This document shows positions 22,753-26,695 of a DNA stretch of 26,695 nt, piece by piece. The stretch is from an uncultured Bacteroidia bacterium (GTDB lineage: Bacteria > Bacteroidota > Bacteroidia > Bacteroidales > UBA932). The stretch covers positions 1 through 26,695 of the forward strand of contig CACXHM010000222.1 in assembly GCA_902767465.1 (NCBI GenBank). The letters run 5' to 3'. Made by a program: the position numbers and the translations under genes. Position 1 is the stretch's first letter, and each line of letters opens with the position of its first letter. The notes beneath the pieces were generated by a model. That model was not told the origin of the DNA. It saw only the letters and a program-made list of their open reading frames with translations, and searched no databases.

Positions 22753-23975
22753 TGTTTAAGCACTACTTTAACGTTCTTGTAAGCATCTCCGGCCTTGATC
22801 TGAAGCATGGATTCGGAAGAAGCGCCGTCGGCGACGCTCACCTTCACCATGTACAGGTCACCGGCGTTGCCGGCAACGGGATCCACGCTTACCAGGCTGT
22901 CGGAAGACGTGATAGTCCATCCCGCGGAGCAACGGAGGTTGAAAGTGGCGCTCATTGCAGAAAGCGGGATCTCTACCTCTGCGGTGGATACCTCTATGAC
23001 AGGAACATTGCTCTGGCCGCTCTCCTCGCCTTCGATGGTAACCGTGGTTTTTGCGATGGCGGACGTGCGCTTCGACGCATTGGCATTGATGGCCTCGAAC
23101 ACCACTTCGTAGGTGCCGGGCTTGTCATAATAATAATTATGCTGTCTTTTCACCGGGTCGCCGATAGTCTTGATGGTGACTCCGGAGTCCTTTCCGGTAT
23201 TGATGTTCTCGGACCAGTAGATGGGGCCTGACACTGCCCAGCCGTCCTTGAAGACAGTACTCTTTGAAACCCCGTCCCAAACGATGTACTTGTCGGTGAC
23301 GCGCGGATAGTACTGTTCAGAAGATTCTATGTCGAATCCCTGCCCCTCTACCATCACGAAGGCGGACTGGGCGAAAGAATAGAACTCACGTCCGGTGTTC
23401 TTGCCGTAGATGTGCCAGTTATCGATCCTGAAACGGTTCCTGATGGTGTTCGCCTCAGTCTTGAAAGCCCAGCAGAAATAGATGGGAGAACCGGGGTCTT
23501 CCGCAAAAAGATCTGAAATCTCAACTGCAGGGGTCTCGTAGAGGAGGTAGTTCGTCGGACTCGGCTTGGGATAGACTATCCTGTCGGTTATGTCATGCCA
23601 GGTGGACAGCTTTATCCATTCAGGCTCGTACACCTCGGGAAAATCGTTCGACCAAAGAAGCCTTCCGCTCTCGGGATTGGTGCCGTTGTCGGGGTAAGTG
23701 GCCGTAGAGAAACCCAGCAGCATGTGGTCGGGCCAGAGATGGTCCTTGTCCTTGTACTCGTATTCCGATCCCTCTTCACCCGAATAGAAAACTATGAAAT
23801 CGGCGTCGGACCGCAGATTGAATTCCACCCTCTCCCCTACCTTGTAAACGCTTTTCTCCGTGCTTACGGAAAAGTCGGAAAGGGAGCCCAGCTCGTAGAA
23901 GGAATCCTTGCACGAGAGCAGCGTGGCGGCAATGGCAGCAGCCACCATCACTTTAATAATATCACCAGCCTTCAT
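22749..23975 (-). CDS. DUF5017-domain lipoprotein with C-terminal BACON-like domain, 408 aa
   Basis: Predicted outer-membrane lipoprotein in the SusE-like position after SusD. Lipobox TLLSC with C22. The DUF5017 signature is clear: FSVSTEKSVYKVGERVEFNL, then DFIVFYSGEEGSEYEYKDKD (about residues 33-72), followed by a jelly-roll-like region with FCWAFKTEANTIRNRFRIDN and YEVVFEAINANASK. The last about 85 residues (VPVIEVSTAEVEIPLSAMSA, then CSAGWTITSSDSLVSVDP) look like a BACON-type Ig domain. Both domain types are found in Bacteroidetes glycan-binding lipoproteins. The frame is open from TTG 23984, but ATG 23975 gives the best signal peptide; it overlaps the end of susD by 14 bases. It ends in an ATGA overlap with the next gene. 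Likely role: binding the locus substrate at the surface. Confidence 0.8.
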   Translation of the reverse strand: MKAGDIIKVMVAAAIAATLLSCKDSFYELGSLSDFSVSTEKSVYKVGERVEFNLRSDADFIVFYSGEEGSEYEYKDKDHLWPDHMLLGFSTATYPDNGTNPESGRLLWSNDFPEVYEPEWIKLSTWHDITDRIVYPKPSPTNYLLYETPAVEISDLFAEDPGSPIYFCWAFKTEANTIRNRFRIDNWHIYGKNTGREFYSFAQSAFVMVEGQGFDIESSEQYYPRVTDKYIVWDGVSKSTVFKDGWAVSGPIYWSENINTGKDSGVTIKTIGDPVKRQHNYYYDKPGTYEVVFEAINANASKRTSAIAKTTVTIEGEESGQSNVPVIEVSTAEVEIPLSAMSATFNLRCSAGWTITSSDSLVSVDPVAGNAGDLYMVKVSVADGASSESMLQIKAGDAYKNVKVVLKQ

Positions 23976-25548
23976 TTTGCACAAGTTTAGCGTTTACATT
24001 CATTTCCGAAGCAGGGATCGGCCAAAGCACGTCGCGGGGCTGGACATTGTTCAGGCAGCGTGTAAGATAGGTGTAGAGCGAGGCGCTGATGGATGTCGGC
24101 GGCACCAACTCGGCCGATTTCATCCTGGAATAGAAGATGCCCCAGCGCACCAGGTCATCCTTGCGGAGCATCTCGTATGCAAGTTCCCTGGCCCTCTCAT
24201 CCTGAATCTCGGAAAGCAGTGCTGAACGGTTTGAGGTAACGGGGAAATCCACCGAAGAATCAGCCACGAGTTCCGGCAGGTTGTGGCCGCGCCGGCGGAC
24301 CCTGTTAAGACACTCATAAGCCATCACCTCCATTTCCGGGCCGGCCTCGATATCGGCCGCCCAGGCCTCGGCGTACATCAGCAGCACGTCGGCAAAACGC
24401 AGCAGGGGGAAGTTTCCCGGTCCGGCATCATTCACCCTCGGCTGCACCACTTCGTATTCTCTGCGGAACTTGCCGGCATAACGGGAATAGACGTTGCTGA
24501 GCGCGATGTGGGTACCGTCATGTTCGGAATCGAAATAATAGTCAACGATGTTCCAGTCCCGGCGGACGTCTCCTGAATCGTACAGGGAATAGTGGTACTG
24601 GTTCGCCCTCACGGTACCGAGGCAATACCCGTAAGTAGTATTCAGGTTCTTGTTTCTGGGACCGGTCGTCCTTCCTATGCTGCCTCCGGAAGTATTATAG
24701 GTATTCTTGTTGTTGCCATAGAACTCTACCTCCCAGATGCTTTCGGCAGGATCATAAACATCCTGCATATAGTTGATGAACACCTGCCTGTAGTCGGGAT
24801 TCAGATGGTGCCTGCCGCTGTCTATCACCTTCTTCGCATAGCCACGGGCCTTGGCGTACATGCCCGGCGCATGGTTGGGATATCCGGCGTTGTAAAGGCA
24901 CACCCTCGCGAGCATTCCATAGACCGCACTTTTGTTCACGACCCCGGGAGAGGAGACTTCGTCGATTTCCTTAACAGCTCCGGCCGCAAATTCCATCTCG
25001 CTGATAATAAAATCATATACCTCCGCTGCAGGCGTACGGGCCATCTGCAGTTTGTCGCGTTCGCTTCCGGACACGAACTCCGTACGCAGCGGGACAGCTC
25101 CGAATTTGGTCACCAGCATGAAATAGTAATATGCACGCAGGAACCTGGCCTGGCCGAGTATGTCCAGCCGGTCTTCTGCGGAGACGTCTTTGGCCTTGTC
25201 GATGTTGGCAATCAGCAGATTGGCGCTGTTGATTCCTTTGTAGCAGTTTTGCCAGTAGCCGCGAACCTTCGCATCGGAAGTGGTAACCATATTCTCCGCA
25301 ACCGTATTTACGTCGACAGAATAATTATTGTATCCCAAATCCGCCCAAAGGCCCATGCGGCCGCTTATCATCTGCCCGTAGAGTGCGCTCTCCGTCATGG
25401 AAGCATAGCATCCTCCAAGCGCAGCACGCAGATCGTTCTCATTTGTATAATAAGTGTCCGTCCGGTAAATATCTTCCGAGGGAACATCCAGAAAACCGCA
25501 GGATGCGACTCCCAGAACGAACAAAAAAGTATATAAGACTTTCTTCAT
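23962..25548 (-). CDS. susD: SusD/RagB-family outer-membrane lipoprotein, 528 aa
   Basis: Surface lid and substrate-binding partner of the SusC channel. Lipobox GVASC with C17, then the typical FLDVPSEDIYRTDTYYTNEN opening and LRAALGGCYASM. Helical TPR-like units follow (GQARFLRAYYYFMLVTKFGA at about 130-150). The C-terminal half has the family marks LLRFADVLLMYAEAW, CLNRVRRRGHNLPEL and ERARELAYEMLRKDDLVRWG, ending with LWPIPASEMNVNAKLVQNEG. Length is usual for the family. The start lies four bases after the susC stop, with no promoter between. It overlaps the DUF5017 gene by 14 bases. The ligand cannot be inferred from sequence, although SusCD pairs import oligosaccharides, glycoconjugates and some peptides. 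Confidence 0.95.
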   Translation of the reverse strand: MKKVLYTFLFVLGVASCGFLDVPSEDIYRTDTYYTNENDLRAALGGCYASMTESALYGQMISGRMGLWADLGYNNYSVDVNTVAENMVTTSDAKVRGYWQNCYKGINSANLLIANIDKAKDVSAEDRLDILGQARFLRAYYYFMLVTKFGAVPLRTEFVSGSERDKLQMARTPAAEVYDFIISEMEFAAGAVKEIDEVSSPGVVNKSAVYGMLARVCLYNAGYPNHAPGMYAKARGYAKKVIDSGRHHLNPDYRQVFINYMQDVYDPAESIWEVEFYGNNKNTYNTSGGSIGRTTGPRNKNLNTTYGYCLGTVRANQYHYSLYDSGDVRRDWNIVDYYFDSEHDGTHIALSNVYSRYAGKFRREYEVVQPRVNDAGPGNFPLLRFADVLLMYAEAWAADIEAGPEMEVMAYECLNRVRRRGHNLPELVADSSVDFPVTSNRSALLSEIQDERARELAYEMLRKDDLVRWGIFYSRMKSAELVPPTSISASLYTYLTRCLNNVQPRDVLWPIPASEMNVNAKLVQNEGW

Positions 25549-25552
25549 AGAC

Positions 25553-26695
25553 TTAGAATGTGATGTTGGTTCCTACAGAAACGATACGGTTCCGTGCATA
25601 TGCAGAGTAGTCGAAGCCCGGAGTAAGGGCTGTGTAATAGGTGGATACCTCCGGATCAAGTCCGGTGTAGGATGTCAGCGTGGCAAGGTTGTTTCCCGAG
25701 ACGAAAACCTGAAGTTTGCTCACGTGCAGTCTGCGGAGAATCCTCTTTGGAAGATTGTAAGAAAGCTGCACTGTTTTGAGACGCAGATACGAACCGTCCT
25801 CGAGGGTCTTGGAAGAATACCATCCCAGCGGACCTGCGCCTCCTACGGCATTGTTGTCGCTTGAGTAAGTTGAGGGATCTCCCACGATGAACCTGTCTGA
25901 ATATGAAGCGAACTGGTTGATGGGGCGGGCTGACTGGTTGCCTTCGAACATGATACGGTTCGCATTCATCACCCTCTGTCCTACACTCCACTGCAACAGC
26001 ACTGAAAGCTCAAAGTTCTTATAGCGGAAGTCGTTGTTGAAACCGCCCGTATGGATCGGTTCAGCCCTTCCTATGATCACCCTGTCGGCATCGGTTATCT
26101 CCCCGTCACCGTTTATGTCACGGAACTTGACATGGCCGGGACCTACGGTAGAAGTACCGTTGGTAGGGATGCCTTCCTTCAGCGTATAGGAGCCGTCCCC
26201 CGCTTTGTAAAACTCGTCAACCTGATAGAGGCCGTCGTACACGAAGCCGTAGAATGCAGTGAGAGGTCCTCCGACCTGGGTGATATACAAAGGCGTAGAA
26301 CTGAAGTTGCCGGTCCAGTTCACGGACGTCAGCATCTGGTTTTCATCGTTGGTGAGGGAGAGGATACGGCTGCGGTTGAAACTGATGTTGAAGTCAGAAG
26401 TCCACAGGAAGCGGCGCGACTTGACGTTCACGGTCTTGAGGGTCAGTTCGATACCGTTGTTGCGCACCGATCCGATGTTGCGATAAAGTTTGGTGACGCC
26501 GGAAGTGGCGCTCACGTTGGAGTTGAGAAGCAGGTCGCGCGTGGTCTTGGTGTAAGCATCCACCACGATACTGACTCTGTCGTCAAAAATCGAGAAATCA
26601 AAACCGATATTGGTCTGGGCGGTCGTTTCCCATTTCAGATCGGCGTTCCCGATGCTCTGCAGGGCATAAGTTTTCCATGGGGTTTCGTTCCCGAA
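25553..26695 (-). CDS. susC: SusC/RagA-family TonB-dependent outer-membrane transporter, C-terminal part, cut by window edge
   Basis: Only the last 380 residues are inside the window; the frame continues open to base 26695 and beyond. This is the C-terminal beta-barrel of a SusC-type TonB-dependent channel that imports the substrate captured by SusD. Evidence: NADLKWETTAQTNIGFDFSI near the window edge, YRNIGSVRNNGIELTLKTVN, the block GHVKFRDINGDGEITDADRV, then IIGRAEPIHTGGFNNDFRYK, SYLRLKTVQLSYNLPKRILR, VFVSGNNLATLTSYTGLDPE, and the terminal strand ending in VGTNITF with the C-terminal Phe needed for barrel insertion. The plug domain, TonB box and signal peptide are outside. First visible gene of the long operon; susD follows after four bases. 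Confidence 0.96.
   Translation of the reverse strand, partial: FGNETPWKTYALQSIGNADLKWETTAQTNIGFDFSIFDDRVSIVVDAYTKTTRDLLLNSNVSATSGVTKLYRNIGSVRNNGIELTLKTVNVKSRRFLWTSDFNISFNRSRILSLTNDENQMLTSVNWTGNFSSTPLYITQVGGPLTAFYGFVYDGLYQVDEFYKAGDGSYTLKEGIPTNGTSTVGPGHVKFRDINGDGEITDADRVIIGRAEPIHTGGFNNDFRYKNFELSVLLQWSVGQRVMNANRIMFEGNQSARPINQFASYSDRFIVGDPSTYSSDNNAVGGAGPLGWYSSKTLEDGSYLRLKTVQLSYNLPKRILRRLHVSKLQVFVSGNNLATLTSYTGLDPEVSTYYTALTPGFDYSAYARNRIVSVGTNITF

Larger units (their letters stand above)
6759..26695 (-). other. Single 14-gene minus-strand operon (PUL-like, phosphoesterase-rich), 5' end outside window
   Basis: Fourteen consecutive minus-strand genes from susC (right edge) to the third phosphoesterase have gaps of 3, 4, 6, 11, 12 or fewer bases, or overlap by 4, 8, 14 or 41 bases. 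I saw no TAnnTTTG box just upstream of any internal start and no hairpin terminator in the gaps, which are too small to hold one. This supports one transcript of about 20 kb or more driven from a promoter beyond 26695. Contents: a SusCD importer, five further lipoproteins, two phosphoesterases without a lipobox, an FG-GAP protein, an esterase, a peptide, a symporter and an aldolase. No glycoside hydrolase or lyase was recognised. Confidence 0.75.

Noticed and set aside
23976..23984. TTG start of the DUF5017 gene at 23984, and similarly TTG 12569 for the LRR lipoprotein
   Set aside because: The ATGs at 23975 and 12557 give standard lipoprotein signal peptides without extra residues.

Overview
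The window looks like a chromosomal piece from a member of the Bacteroidales. Evidence: a SusC/SusD pair, lipoproteins with typical lipoboxes, DUF5017, fimbrillin-like, BspA-type leucine-rich and FISUMP-type domains, and TAnnTTTG promoter boxes (the Bacteroidetes -7 element) just upstream of several genes, with weak Shine-Dalgarno sequences. I cannot name the genus. Coding density is very high: no gap between genes exceeds about 60 bases, and I see no tRNA, rRNA, CRISPR, insertion sequence or phage gene.

Left part (1-6755), mostly household genes. On the minus strand lie the start of prfA (release factor 1, cut by the window edge), a GNAT-like gene directly before it, and a 4-hydroxybutyrate/butyryl-type CoA-transferase. 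mazG runs divergently on the plus strand and ends in a 6-base overlap with a YhcH/YjgK/YiaL family gene, which sits downstream of a cstA-type transporter gene. A LacI-family regulator gene lies divergent to cstA; the two share a 16-base palindromic double promoter box.

Right part (6759-26695): one unbroken minus-strand gene string of 14 genes, read from right to left, with gaps of 12 bases or less and many ATGA-type overlaps. It is almost certainly one operon whose promoter lies beyond the right edge. Order: susC (partial), susD, a DUF5017 lipoprotein, a fimbrillin-like lipoprotein, two calcineurin-like phosphoesterases, an Ig-like/FISUMP lipoprotein, an FG-GAP beta-propeller protein, an alpha/beta hydrolase of acetylesterase type, a 46-residue peptide gene, a fimbrillin-LRR lipoprotein, a sodium:solute symporter, an HpcH/HpaI aldolase and a third phosphoesterase.

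How it may work: SusCD and the lipoproteins would bind and import a surface ligand. The three phosphoesterases and the esterase would trim it outside and in the periplasm. The symporter would take the small product across the inner membrane, and the aldolase would split a 2-keto-3-deoxy acid to pyruvate plus an aldehyde. No glycoside hydrolase or polysaccharide lyase is visible, so this looks like a polysaccharide-utilisation-type locus built on phosphoester and ester cleavage. That reading is inference; the substrate cannot be told from the sequence. The neighbouring LacI regulator, YhcH protein and CstA-type (pyruvate/peptide) carrier could belong to the same catabolism but are separate transcription units.
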